Shown here in pieces: positions 1 to 8,654 of a stretch of 29,789 nt of DNA. How positions within the stretch are numbered: position 1 is the stretch's first letter; the number at the start of each line of letters is the position of its first letter. The notes under the pieces were generated by a model. The model searched no databases. It was not told where the DNA came from and saw nothing but the letters and a program-made list of their open reading frames with translations. The position numbers and the translations under genes are program-made. Source of the stretch: Rhodospirillaceae bacterium UBA4479 (lineage in GTDB: Bacteria; Pseudomonadota; Alphaproteobacteria; Rhodospirillales; Casp-alpha2); assembly GCA_002389175.1 (NCBI GenBank), contig DGNZ01000121.1, positions 1-29,789 of the forward strand, written 5' to 3'.

Positions 1-26
1 GGGCTATTTTTAGAGGTGCCCTTATG

Positions 27-42
27 TTTACGTAAACGTAAA
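27..42. promoter_or_regulatory. LiuR-like palindromic operator upstream of the ligase/ABC importer operon
   Basis: The arms TTTACGT (27-33) and ACGTAAA (36-42) are perfect reverse complements separated by AA. From memory, this resembles operators of MerR-family regulators of branched-chain amino acid and acyl-CoA catabolism (LiuR type), which are 16-bp palindromes with ACGT cores. It lies about 125 b before the start codon of the acyl-CoA synthetase. No convincing -35/-10 pair was found around it, and the regulator gene is not in the window. The rest of 1-167 holds no gene. Confidence 0.45.
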
Positions 43-167
43 CCAAATTACGGGCGGGGGCCTATTCAACATATTTTACTTGTCCAAAGATGACAGGTTT
101 GTAACTCTCTCCCAGTTAGAGGCCGTAAACCCGGCGAAAAGTTCGGGGTGCGTAGGGAGAAAACTGA

Positions 168-2135
168 ATGGGTGATGCTGGGCAGAGCCATAGTGCTCTC
201 GATACATTTCCAAAGCTATTGATCGACAACGCGCGTCGCATCGTCGACCGGCCTGCTATCCGTGAAAAAGATTACGGAATTTGGCAGGCATGGACCTGGT
301 CCGAGATGCGTTCCGAGATCGCCGCCATGGCGGCTGGATTGCATGCTTTTGGATTTAAGCGCGGCGATAGTTTGGCCATCGTTGGCGACAACCGACCGCA
401 ATTATATTGGGCCATGACGGCGGCCCAGGCGCTGGGTGGCATTCCCGTGCCGATGTATCAAGACGCCGTCGCCGAAGAAATGCAGTATGTGATTGAGCAT
501 GCCGAGGCGAGTTTTGCGATTGTCGAAAATCAAGAGCAGACCGACAAAATGCTCGAGATCATGGATCGATGCCCGGCGATGAAAGAGATCGTCTTCAAAG
601 ATCCACGCGGGATGCGTCATTATAATCAGTCGCACGTCCGTTCCCTCGAAGGATTGATGGAGGCTGGCCAGAAGTTCCTGAGCGAAAACCCGGGATGGTT
701 TGAAGCAGAGGCCACAAAAGGGTCGGGTTCGGACACGGCAATTATGCTGTATACGTCCGGCACAACAGGTCGTCCAAAAGGTGTCGTGCTGAGTTTTGAT
801 AATCTGGTCATCACCGCACGTAACGGGGTTGAGTGGGATCATCTAAAAGAGACCGATGAAATGCTCGCGTACCTGCCGATGGCGTGGGTGGGCGATAACA
901 TCTTCTCATACAGTCAGTCTTATGTGGCAGGGTTCTGCGTCAGTTGTCCTGAAAGCTCAGAAACGGTGATGCACGATCTGAAAGAGATCGGGCCAACATA
1001 TTTCTTTGCACCGCCCAGTATCTTCGAAGGGATATTGACGCAGGTTGCGATCCGCATGGAAGACGCCAGCTGGATCAACAGAAAATTATACGCGTACTTT
1101 ATGGACGTCGCCAATCGGATCGGCCCGGCCATTTTGGATGGTGAATCCGTATCGTTTATGGATCGCGTAAAGTATGCGCTGGGCAACGTGCTGATTTATG
1201 GCCCATTAAAAAATGAACTCGGCTTTTCGCGCTTTCGTGTGGCGTACACGGCGGGCGAGGCGATTGGCCCGGATATCTTTGATTTCTATCGAAGTCTTGG
1301 GATCAACGTGAAACAGTTATACGGATCGACCGAAGCGTCGGTGTTTATCTGTATGCAGCGCGACGGTGATGTGAAACCCGATACGGTTGGCCCACCCGCG
1401 ACGGATGTTGAACTCAAGATTGCCGATAGTGGCGAGGTTTTATTCAAAAGCCCCGGTGTATTTCAGTCGTATTTTAAAAATGACGAGGCAACCCGTGAAA
1501 CCAAGACTGATGACGGTTGGGTCAAGACGGGCGATGCGGGTTATTTTGATGGCGATGGGCATTTGAAAATCATCGACCGTGCCAAGGATGTTGGCAAACT
1601 CAACAGTGGCACGATGTTTGCGCCGAAGTATATCGAGAATAAGCTCAAGTTCTTCCCCTACATCACCGAAGCCGTACTGTTTGGAAATGAAAAAGACTAC
1701 GCCGCTGCCTTTATCAATATTGATTTAGAAGCTGTCGGCAACTGGGCAGAAAAACAAGGCTTGGCGTATTCCGGCTACACCGATTTGGCGATGCGTGACG
1801 AGGTCTATGATCTGGTGATCGAATGCGTCAATAAAGTGAACGTGGATTTATCCGAAGACGATGCGCTGTCAGGGTCGCAAATCAAACGCTTCTTGGTTCT
1901 ACACAAGCTTCTTGATGCCGATGACGGTGAATTGACACGGACGCGCAAAGTGCGCCGTTCGACTGTTTCGGAACGCTACGGTGAATTGATCGATGCACTC
2001 TATTCCGATGTGCAATCGTGTTTGGTTGAAGCGCAGGTCACGTTTGAAGACGGCCGGACTGGCACGATTAAGGCTGATGTCAAAATCCGCGAAGCGACAA
2101 TGATCCCCGTCGCACAACGCGAAGCGGCGGAGTAA
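168..2135 (+). CDS. Long-chain acyl-CoA synthetase-type AMP-forming ligase
   Basis: A 655-residue member of the ANL adenylating superfamily, which activates a carboxylate with ATP to an acyl-adenylate and then to the CoA thioester. Visible motifs are the P-loop YTSGTTGRPKG at residues 195-205, YGSTEAS at 385-391, the TGD motif at 454-456 and the hinge DRAKD at 470-474. The length matches the long FadD15/ACSL-like subgroup rather than the roughly 550-residue FadD. No signal peptide or membrane segment is seen, so it is probably cytoplasmic. The ATG at 168 has GGGAGA (155-160) at good spacing. It is the first gene of an operon with livG 10 b downstream, which implies it activates the substrate imported by the transporter or a related acid. 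The natural substrate cannot be read from the sequence. Confidence 0.9.
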   Translation: MGDAGQSHSALDTFPKLLIDNARRIVDRPAIREKDYGIWQAWTWSEMRSEIAAMAAGLHAFGFKRGDSLAIVGDNRPQLYWAMTAAQALGGIPVPMYQDAVAEEMQYVIEHAEASFAIVENQEQTDKMLEIMDRCPAMKEIVFKDPRGMRHYNQSHVRSLEGLMEAGQKFLSENPGWFEAEATKGSGSDTAIMLYTSGTTGRPKGVVLSFDNLVITARNGVEWDHLKETDEMLAYLPMAWVGDNIFSYSQSYVAGFCVSCPESSETVMHDLKEIGPTYFFAPPSIFEGILTQVAIRMEDASWINRKLYAYFMDVANRIGPAILDGESVSFMDRVKYALGNVLIYGPLKNELGFSRFRVAYTAGEAIGPDIFDFYRSLGINVKQLYGSTEASVFICMQRDGDVKPDTVGPPATDVELKIADSGEVLFKSPGVFQSYFKNDEATRETKTDDGWVKTGDAGYFDGDGHLKIIDRAKDVGKLNSGTMFAPKYIENKLKFFPYITEAVLFGNEKDYAAAFINIDLEAVGNWAEKQGLAYSGYTDLAMRDEVYDLVIECVNKVNVDLSEDDALSGSQIKRFLVLHKLLDADDGELTRTRKVRRSTVSERYGELIDALYSDVQSCLVEAQVTFEDGRTGTIKADVKIREATMIPVAQREAAE

Positions 2136-2145
2136 CCGGAACGTC

Positions 2146-2943
2146 ATGGCATACGAAAGAAACATTGGCGAAACGATCCTGTCCGTTGATCAAATCTCGC
2201 TTTCGTTTGGCGGTGTGAAAGCACTGTCTAACATCAGCTTTGAGGTTAAAGAGCACGAGGTCTTTGCGATCATCGGCCCCAATGGGGCAGGTAAAAGTTC
2301 AATGCTGAATTGCATTAACGGCTTTTATCATCCTCAAGAAGGCACCGTGACCTTTAAAGGGCAAAAACGTCGACGCGTGCGACCCAGTGAAGCTGCACGT
2401 AGCGGCATCGCACGGACATTCCAGAACATCGCGTTGTTCAAGGGGATGTCGACGCTTGATAACATTATGACGGGCCGCAACACAAAGATGACCACGAACA
2501 TTTTTTGGCAGGCGCTTCATTTCGGGCCCGCCATGCGCGAAGAGGCCGAGCACCGCACCCAGGTTGAGAAGGTTATCGATTTCTTGGAAATCGAAGCCAT
2601 CCGTAAAACGCCCGTCGGTAAGTTGCCCTATGGATTGCAAAAGCGCGTCGAATTGGGCCGCGCCTTGGCCGCCGAGCCGGATCTGCTTTTGTTGGATGAG
2701 CCCATGGCGGGCATGAACCTCGAAGAAAAAGAAGACATGTGCCGCTACATTCTGGATGTGAATGATGAATTCGGCACCACAGTCGTTCTGATCGAACACG
2801 ACATGGGTGTTGTGATGGATATTTCCGACCGGGTTGTCGTGCTGGATTACGGCAAGAAACTTGCCGACGGCACGCCCGATGAAGTGCGTAGTAACCAAGC
2901 CGTGATTGACGCCTATTTGGGCGTTTCTCACGACGATGAATAA
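2146..2943 (+). CDS. livG: ABC importer ATP-binding protein, LivG type
   Basis: A 265-residue ATPase subunit of a branched-chain amino acid (HAAT) family importer. It binds the cytoplasmic face of the LivH/LivM permeases and powers uptake. The Walker A motif GPNGAGKSS falls near residue 45. The signature is the LivG-type variant PYGLQKR in place of LSGGQ. Walker B is LLLLDEP, followed by the switch histidine in IEHDMG and the usual LivG tail (VVLDYGKKLADGTP). It lies 10 b after the ligase and 12 b before livH, clearly in the same operon. LivG-type subunits of this sort also serve transporters for aromatic acids, urea and other amides, so the substrate is open. Confidence 0.93.
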   Translation: MAYERNIGETILSVDQISLSFGGVKALSNISFEVKEHEVFAIIGPNGAGKSSMLNCINGFYHPQEGTVTFKGQKRRRVRPSEAARSGIARTFQNIALFKGMSTLDNIMTGRNTKMTTNIFWQALHFGPAMREEAEHRTQVEKVIDFLEIEAIRKTPVGKLPYGLQKRVELGRALAAEPDLLLLDEPMAGMNLEEKEDMCRYILDVNDEFGTTVVLIEHDMGVVMDISDRVVVLDYGKKLADGTPDEVRSNQAVIDAYLGVSHDDE

Positions 2944-2955
2944 GGCGGTTTAGAC

Positions 2956-3879
2956 ATGCTGTTTTTTCTAGAGACAGTGATCACAGGTCTGTTGGCTGGT
3001 GTGATGTATTCGCTGGTCGCGCTTGGTTTCGTTCTGATCTTCAAGGCATCTGGAGTCTTTAACTTTGCCCAGGGCGTATTTGCACTTTTTGCAGGTTTGG
3101 CACTCTATGACTTCATCGCCGAAGGCGGGTGGTTCCATGATTTATTCGGGTTCGTGTTGCCGGTTTGGCTTGGCATTATCGCAACCATGGGCGTCATGGT
3201 CATCGTCGCGTGGCTGGTGGAGCGACTGGTGTTGCGACATTTGGTGAACCAGGAGCCCATCATATTGTTTATGGCAACGATCGGCCTCGCTTACTTCATG
3301 GAAGGTCTGGGCGACACACTGTTTGGTTCAGACGTGAAACCGTTGAACATTGGCTTACCGAATGGTGCCGTCGATTTCCTGCTGGATAACTACAATCTTT
3401 ATATCGAAAAACTAGAAATCTTTGCCGCCGTGGTCGCTGCGATCATGGTGACTGTATTGGCGATATTCTTCCAAAAAACGCGGATCGGTCGCGCATTGCG
3501 GGCCGTTGCTGATGATCACCAAGCAGCACTGAGTGTGGGCATTTCGCTCCGCACCATTTGGGTGATTGTATGGTCTGTATCCGGGTTCGTTGCCTTGGTG
3601 GCCGGGATCATGTGGGGCTCGAAATCGGGTATCCAGTTCTCGCTATCTTTGATTGCTCTCAAGGCTTTACCGGTTCTGATCCTCGGTGGATTTACATCGG
3701 TACCGGGTGCCATCGTCGGTGGATTGATCGTCGGTGTTGGGGAAAAAGTCGCAGAAATTTACGCAGGGCCGTTCATTGGCGGTGCCATTGAAAACTGGTT
3801 CGCTTACATGCTGGCGTTGGCATTCTTGCTGTTCAGGCCCCAAGGGCTGTTCGGCGAAAAAATTATTGAGAGGGTCTAG
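2956..3879 (+). CDS. livH: ABC importer permease, LivH type
   Basis: A 307-residue polytopic inner-membrane permease with about eight hydrophobic segments. Family hallmarks are the N-terminal GVMYSLVALGFVLIFKASGVFNF region, the cytoplasmic coupling segment near ALRAVADDHQAALSVGI (residues about 178-195), and the C-terminal GGLIVGVGEKVAEIY region. It pairs with the LivM homologue starting 5 b downstream to form the translocation pore. An AAGGCGG purine-rich site precedes the ATG. Its length is normal for the family and there is no sign of damage. Confidence 0.93.
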   Translation: MLFFLETVITGLLAGVMYSLVALGFVLIFKASGVFNFAQGVFALFAGLALYDFIAEGGWFHDLFGFVLPVWLGIIATMGVMVIVAWLVERLVLRHLVNQEPIILFMATIGLAYFMEGLGDTLFGSDVKPLNIGLPNGAVDFLLDNYNLYIEKLEIFAAVVAAIMVTVLAIFFQKTRIGRALRAVADDHQAALSVGISLRTIWVIVWSVSGFVALVAGIMWGSKSGIQFSLSLIALKALPVLILGGFTSVPGAIVGGLIVGVGEKVAEIYAGPFIGGAIENWFAYMLALAFLLFRPQGLFGEKIIERV

Positions 3880-3884
3880 CCTAC

Positions 3885-4961
3885 ATGTTTTACCGTGAAG
3901 CCGGACAGTTCAAAACAAGCTACCGCGCGGACGAGGCGACGTTCCCGATCCTGCAGGACAAAATCTTTGTCTACGCGTTTCTGGCCGTTGCGTTTTTGGT
4001 GGTACCGTTTTTCATCACCGATTATTCCGCGAACGCGATCCTGATCCACTTCCTTGTTTATGCGTTGGCCGCCATTGGCCTGAATATTCTGACAGGATAT
4101 TGTGGTCAAGTGTCGCTGGGTACGGGTGGTTTTATGGCCGTGGGCGCGTACGCGACCTATAAGTTATCGACCGAGTTTCCAGGGTTGAACCTGATTGTCA
4201 TCGTTTTGTTATCGGGCGGCATTACCGCGTTCGTCGGTGTGATGTTCGGTCTGCCGTCGCTCCGCATTAAGGGGTTTTACTTGGCGGTTGCCACGTTGGC
4301 GGCGCAGTTCTTTTTGGTCTGGCTGTTCAACAAAGTCGGCTGGTTCTTTAACTACAGCCCGACCGGGATGATCGTGGCACCACCACGGGAAGTCTTTGGA
4401 TTTTTAATCACAGGACCGGAAGCAAGTCCTGTTGTCAGATATCTATTCTGTCTGAGTATTGTCACGGTGGCGGCGATCGTTGCGAAAAACCTTGTGCGTG
4501 GCAGGCTTGGGCGAAACTGGATGGCCATTCGCGATATGGATATCGCGGCGGAACTGATCGGTATTCGTCCATTGCAGGCCAAGCTATCGGCATTTGCCGT
4601 CAGCTCTTTTTATATCGGGATGGCGGGATCGTTGTACTTCGCCGTCTGGCTGGGCAGTGCCGAGCCGACTGAAGCTTTTGATATTTTCCAATCATTCTTT
4701 GTGTTGTTCATCGTCATCATCGGCGGTCTTGGCAGTATTTTGGGATCGTTCCTGGGTGCCGCATTTATGGTGTTGGTGCCGATTACGCTCAAGACCATCA
4801 TGGTCGATGGGTTCGGGTTCGCTGTTGGCGCGGCGAAGCACGTCGAAGTTATGACGCTCGGCGCACTTATTATCTTCTTCTTGATCGTTGAGCCACATGG
4901 GCTGGCCCGATTGTGGGCGATTTTAAAAGAGAAACTACGGCGCTGGCCGTTCCCCTATTAA
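3885..4961 (+). CDS. livM: ABC importer permease, LivM type
   Basis: A 358-residue permease partner of LivH. An N-terminal extension of about 30 polar residues precedes the first hydrophobic segment. The family motif GLNILTGYCGQVSLGTGGFMAVGAYATY lies near residues 65-92, with the coupling region GRNWMAIRDMDIAAELIGI near 206-224 and the typical GGLGSILGSFLGAAF segment later. It is translated 5 b after livH and shares its operon. It is followed by an 83-b gap before the binding-protein gene. That gap contains a small hairpin (GGCGAC-AAA-GTCGTC, 5005-5019, one G-T pair) that may set the relative expression of the downstream genes. Confidence 0.93.
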   Translation: MFYREAGQFKTSYRADEATFPILQDKIFVYAFLAVAFLVVPFFITDYSANAILIHFLVYALAAIGLNILTGYCGQVSLGTGGFMAVGAYATYKLSTEFPGLNLIVIVLLSGGITAFVGVMFGLPSLRIKGFYLAVATLAAQFFLVWLFNKVGWFFNYSPTGMIVAPPREVFGFLITGPEASPVVRYLFCLSIVTVAAIVAKNLVRGRLGRNWMAIRDMDIAAELIGIRPLQAKLSAFAVSSFYIGMAGSLYFAVWLGSAEPTEAFDIFQSFFVLFIVIIGGLGSILGSFLGAAFMVLVPITLKTIMVDGFGFAVGAAKHVEVMTLGALIIFFLIVEPHGLARLWAILKEKLRRWPFPY

Positions 4962-5044
4962 TATTTAGGCGAATTGGTTAGCATGACATCAACTAATAAA
5001 AACAGGCGACAAAGTCGTCATCTTAACCTCAAAGGGAGGAAAAC

Positions 5045-6364
5045 ATGAGACTGAAACTATTAACGAAAATTATGGCGGTTGCCGCAGTGGCAACGCCATT
5101 GATGACGGCAGCTGCGGAAGCCTATGAATTGGTTATCCCGGCCACTGTTTATCGGACAGGTCCATACGCACCTAACGGTATTCCGTTCGCTAACGGCTAT
5201 GGTGATTACTTCAGGATGTTAAACGCCCGTGATGGCGGCATCGAGGGTGTGAAAATTAAGTACCTTGAGTGCGAAACAGCCTACAACACCAAGCAAGGCG
5301 TTGAGTGCTATGAGAACACCAAAGGCGAGGGCCCATCTGGTGCGCTGGCATACCAGCCGTTGTCCACGGGGATTACCTATCAGTTGATCCCAAAAGCAAC
5401 GAACGACAAAATTCCTGTCTTCTCGATGGGGTATGGTCGTACGTCGGCTTCGAACGGCAAAGTATTCCCATACATCTTTAACTTCCCTGCAACGTACTGG
5501 GATCAGGCTTCTGTTTTCGTCAAATACATCGGCGAAAAAGAAGGCGGGATGGATAAGCTTAAGGGCAAAAAGATCGCTCTCGTTTATCACAACTCGGCAT
5601 ATGGCAAAGAGCCAATCCGGACTTTGGAAGAGCTTTCCAAAAAGCACGGTTTTGAGTTGCAGTTACTTGCCGTTGACCACCCTGGCCAAGAGCAAAAAGC
5701 AACGTGGCTGCAAATCCGTCGTGAAAAACCGGATTGGACCATGATGTGGGGTTGGGGCGTGATGAACCAAGTGGCGATCAAGGAAGCCGCTTCTATCCGC
5801 TATCCGATGGATCGTTTCATTGGTGTGTGGTGGTCCGGTTCTGAGAACGATGTGTTGCCAGCGGGTGATGCAGCAAACGGCTATCTGTCGGGCGCGTTCC
5901 ATGCGGCTGGCGATAACTTCCGTGCCCATGATGACATCAAAAAGCATGTCTACGAAAAAGGTAACGGCGGTGGCGATCTCGATCGTGTCGGCGAAGTTCT
6001 CTATAACCGGGGATTGGTCGCAGCGATGTGGACAGCCGAAGCCATTCGGACTGGCATGCGTATGCACAACACCAAAGAGCCAAAAGGTGAGCATGTTCGT
6101 GACGGGTTCGAAGCCCTGAACGTTGATGCCAAGCGTCTTGCGGTTCTGGGGCTCGAAGGGTTCACCTATCCGGTGAAAATCACCTGCGAAAACCATGGTG
6201 GTCCGGGTAAAGTTGCTCTTCAGCAGTGGGATGCACAGTCCAAAACATGGAGCTTTGTGACCGACTTCTACGAGCCTGACCGTGACGTTGTTGGGGCATT
6301 GAAAGCCGAAGATTCGGCCAACTATGCCAAAGAAAACAACATCACACCGCGTGCTTGTAACTAA
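5045..6364 (+). CDS. Periplasmic substrate-binding protein of the Liv-type ABC importer
   Basis: A 439-residue type I periplasmic binding protein (leucine-binding-protein fold, Peripla_BP_6 group). It has a clear Sec signal peptide, hydrophobic from residue 10 to 22 with likely cleavage after AEA at about 26. The mature protein begins with a beta strand and carries the family landmark KKIALVYHNSAYGKEP near 180. A very strong ribosome site (AGGGAGG) just before the ATG fits the high level needed for a binding protein. Its stop overlaps the start of livF. It captures the ligand and delivers it to LivHM. At about 415 mature residues it is longer than LivK (about 345), like binding proteins of aromatic or amide transporters. 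The ligand is not identifiable here. Confidence 0.9.
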   Translation: MRLKLLTKIMAVAAVATPLMTAAAEAYELVIPATVYRTGPYAPNGIPFANGYGDYFRMLNARDGGIEGVKIKYLECETAYNTKQGVECYENTKGEGPSGALAYQPLSTGITYQLIPKATNDKIPVFSMGYGRTSASNGKVFPYIFNFPATYWDQASVFVKYIGEKEGGMDKLKGKKIALVYHNSAYGKEPIRTLEELSKKHGFELQLLAVDHPGQEQKATWLQIRREKPDWTMMWGWGVMNQVAIKEAASIRYPMDRFIGVWWSGSENDVLPAGDAANGYLSGAFHAAGDNFRAHDDIKKHVYEKGNGGGDLDRVGEVLYNRGLVAAMWTAEAIRTGMRMHNTKEPKGEHVRDGFEALNVDAKRLAVLGLEGFTYPVKITCENHGGPGKVALQQWDAQSKTWSFVTDFYEPDRDVVGALKAEDSANYAKENNITPRACN

Positions 6365-7218
6365 TGAGTACTGGTGCTGATACAGCACAGGAAACAGTCG
6401 GCGCCAATGAGGGCGCCGACTCGCTCCTGTTCGTCAACAATATCGAAGTCATTTATGACCACGTGATTCTGGTCCTGAAGGGGGTTTCCCTTGAAGTACC
6501 AAAAGGCGGTGTCGTTGCGATTCTTGGCGCCAATGGTGCTGGAAAAACCACGACGTTGAAGGCGATTTCAAACCTTCTCTATGCCGAACGCGGCGAAGTG
6601 ACAAAAGGTTCTATTATATATGACGGGGAAAAAGTCGAAGCCTCGTCACCGAACGAACTGGTCAAACGCGGTGTCATCCAAGTCATGGAAGGTCGCCATT
6701 GCTTTGAACATTTAACGATTGAGGAAAATCTGCTGACGGGTGCCTACACACGTGCTGACGGCAACGCGGCGATCAATGAAAGCCTCGAGAAAGTTTATAC
6801 CTATTTCCCCCGGTTGAAGGAGCGTCGCACATCCCAAGCGGGCTACACGTCGGGTGGGGAACAACAAATGTGTGCCATCGGGCGTGCGCTGATGTCGAAC
6901 CCCAAGATGATCTTGCTGGATGAACCCTCAATGGGTTTGGCGCCGCAACTCGTCGAAGAAATTTTTGAGATCGTGAGTAAGCTCAATAAACAAGAGGGCG
7001 TGTCGATCCTTTTGGCCGAGCAAAATACCAACATCGCGCTCCGGTACGCAGAATATGGCTACATTCTGGAAAATGGACGCGTGGTCATGGACGGTCCGGC
7101 ATCATCGTTGCGCGAGAACGAAGACGTCAAAGAATTCTATCTTGGTTTATCGACATCAGGACGCAAAAGCTTCCGCGATGTGAAGCATTATCGCCGACGC
7201 AAGCGTTGGCTGGGTTAA
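6364..7218 (+). CDS. livF: ABC importer ATP-binding protein, LivF type, with N- and C-terminal extensions
   Basis: A 284-residue second ATPase of the importer. Walker A is GANGAGKTT, the signature is TSGGEQQ, Walker B is MILLDEPS with SMGLAPQLVEEIF (the LivF hallmark), and LLAEQN provides the switch region. It is about 50 residues longer than typical LivF (about 235), with a polar N-terminal tail of about 20 residues and a basic C-terminal tail rich in Arg/Lys (KSFRDVKHYRRRKRWLG). The ATG overlaps the binding-protein stop by one base and lacks an obvious ribosome site, so translation is probably coupled. The basic tail may contact membrane lipid or the ligase partners, but that is speculation. 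Confidence 0.92.
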   Translation: MSTGADTAQETVGANEGADSLLFVNNIEVIYDHVILVLKGVSLEVPKGGVVAILGANGAGKTTTLKAISNLLYAERGEVTKGSIIYDGEKVEASSPNELVKRGVIQVMEGRHCFEHLTIEENLLTGAYTRADGNAAINESLEKVYTYFPRLKERRTSQAGYTSGGEQQMCAIGRALMSNPKMILLDEPSMGLAPQLVEEIFEIVSKLNKQEGVSILLAEQNTNIALRYAEYGYILENGRVVMDGPASSLRENEDVKEFYLGLSTSGRKSFRDVKHYRRRKRWLG

Positions 7219-7221
7219 TGT

Positions 7222-8460
7222 ATGCTCGCTGATACGCCGTTCGATGAACTGGAAATACGAAGTGTAGATGGTCGCGAGCAGGCTTTCTTCTCAGCACTCC
7301 CCAATTTCTTGTCCGATGTTATAGCGTCTTCCCATTACTATCGCGATCTGTTCGCCGATGTTGATCCGACCACGGTGACGAATCGCCAGTCCCTCGCGAA
7401 ACTTCCGATTACGCGGAAATCGTCACTCCACGATATTCAAAAGTCCGGCAACGCGCTAGGTGGTCTGCTGACGGTGCCACAAGGTGACCTTGCGCGGATT
7501 TTTCAATCGCCGGGGCCAACCTATGATGCCGAAGGAACAGGTGATGACTGGTGGGGCACAGCCAGGGGGCTTCATGCCAGTGGTCTTCGCAAGGGTGATA
7601 TCCTGCACAATTCGTTTTCGTATCATATGACGCCTGCGGGTCTGATGATGGAATCGGGCGCGCGGAAAATTGGCGCTGCAGTGTTCCCTGCCGGGATTGG
7701 CAATACCGAACTACAGGTCCAGGCGATCCATGATGTGCGCGCGACGTGCTACACAGGAACGCCGAGTTATTTGAAGAAAATCCTCGAAACAGCAGAGTCA
7801 CTTGGTAAAGACGTCACAAGTTTGAAAAATGCATGCGTTGGCGGAGAGGGGCTCATGCCAGATCTTCGCGCCGCCATCGAAGATCACGGCATCCATTGTG
7901 GTCAGGTCTACGCGTCTGCGGATCTTGGCAATGTTGCTTATGAATCCATTGCGCGCGAAGGCCTCATCGTTGACGAGCGTTTGATTGTTGAAATCGTCCG
8001 TCCCGGCACGGGCGATCCTGTCGCTGAGGGTGAAGTTGGCGAAGTCGTGGTTACCGTGATGCGCACGGGTTATCCGCTCATACGATTTGCGACGGGTGAT
8101 TTATCGGCTGTCATGCAGGGGCCAAGCCCATGTGGTCGGACCAATATGCGGCTCAAGGGTTGGATGGGGCGTGCGGATCAAACCACTAAGGTTAAGGGTA
8201 TGTTTGTTCACCCCGCACAGATCGCCGAACTTGTGCGCCGTCATCCCGAAATAGAGCGTGCCCGCGCAGTTGTCTCAAAAACGAATGATGATGATGTGCT
8301 CACGGTCATGTGTGAAGCGGCGGTGAGCGATGATGGATTTGTGGGCAAGGTCACCGAGACGATATTGAATGTCTGCAAACTGCGTGGCACGGCCGAGGTG
8401 CATCCTGTTGGATCGCTCCCCAATGATGGCAAAGTGATCGACGACATTCGGGGCGCTTAA
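7222..8460 (+). CDS. Phenylacetate-CoA ligase-like protein with an altered P-loop
   Basis: A 412-residue member of the PaaK branch of the ANL superfamily, starting 3 b after livF. Overall length and landmarks agree with PaaK: GTPSYLKKI near 173, a YASADLGN segment near 230 at the position of the usual YGxTE-like motif, RTGYPLIRFATGDL near 277-290, and a C-terminal NDGKVIDDIR. The glycine-rich ATP loop, normally SSGTTGKPT, reads SPGPTYDAEG near residues 94-103, with the Thr/Gly run and the lysine missing. It may use another substrate or nucleotide geometry, or have lost the adenylation step. It is the last gene of the operon. The reading frame is intact and codon use is like its neighbours, which argues against a decaying gene. 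Confidence 0.85.
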   Translation: MLADTPFDELEIRSVDGREQAFFSALPNFLSDVIASSHYYRDLFADVDPTTVTNRQSLAKLPITRKSSLHDIQKSGNALGGLLTVPQGDLARIFQSPGPTYDAEGTGDDWWGTARGLHASGLRKGDILHNSFSYHMTPAGLMMESGARKIGAAVFPAGIGNTELQVQAIHDVRATCYTGTPSYLKKILETAESLGKDVTSLKNACVGGEGLMPDLRAAIEDHGIHCGQVYASADLGNVAYESIAREGLIVDERLIVEIVRPGTGDPVAEGEVGEVVVTVMRTGYPLIRFATGDLSAVMQGPSPCGRTNMRLKGWMGRADQTTKVKGMFVHPAQIAELVRRHPEIERARAVVSKTNDDDVLTVMCEAAVSDDGFVGKVTETILNVCKLRGTAEVHPVGSLPNDGKVIDDIRGA

Positions 8461-8543
8461 GCTCACTTTACCCCCATAGACCTTACGAATTTGTAATGCG
8501 GGATGCCATATTCGCGCCACATTCGAAGAGTATTTTCATCATT

Positions 8544-8654
8544 ATAGACCTCCTCGTCTATCACCAGAGACCCCCCTCTCTGGTCCCCTAATAGCGCAAA
8601 TGCGCTGTTACTTGCGGCCGGGTCACACATATTGTGATCCGGTCGTAATTTTTT
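8544..8654 (+). ncRNA. Putative structured small RNA or 3'UTR with C-rich hairpin loops
   Basis: Three consecutive hairpins read on the + strand, followed by an intrinsic terminator. Hairpin 1 is ATAGAC/GTCTAT (8544-8561) with loop CTCCTC. Hairpin 2 is ACCAGAGA/TCTCTGGT (8563-8584) with loop CCCCCC. Hairpin 3 is AATAGCGC/GCGCTGTT (8590-8609, one T-G pair) with loop AAAT. The T-G pairs here and in the terminator pair only in RNA of the + strand. The architecture (short stems exposing CCTCC-like, anti-Shine-Dalgarno loops before a terminator) recalls the alphaproteobacterial cuckoo/CcsR and alpha-r14 small RNAs. It may be processed from the operon's 3' end or have its own promoter; no clear promoter was seen. 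Confidence 0.45.
8612..8654 (+). terminator. Strong intrinsic terminator after the ABC importer operon
   Basis: A 16-bp stem (8612-8627 with 8633-8648) encloses a CATAT loop. It contains three G-T wobble pairs (8614, 8617 and 8622) that are stable only in the + strand RNA. A run of six T (8649-8654) follows directly. It lies 150 b after the PaaK-like stop and 64 b before ccmA, so it probably insulates the two operons. Confidence 0.8.

Noticed and set aside
5663..6388. A 241-codon minus-strand frame opposite the binding-protein gene.
   Set aside because: A shadow of the binding-protein gene, with no ribosome site and no domain.
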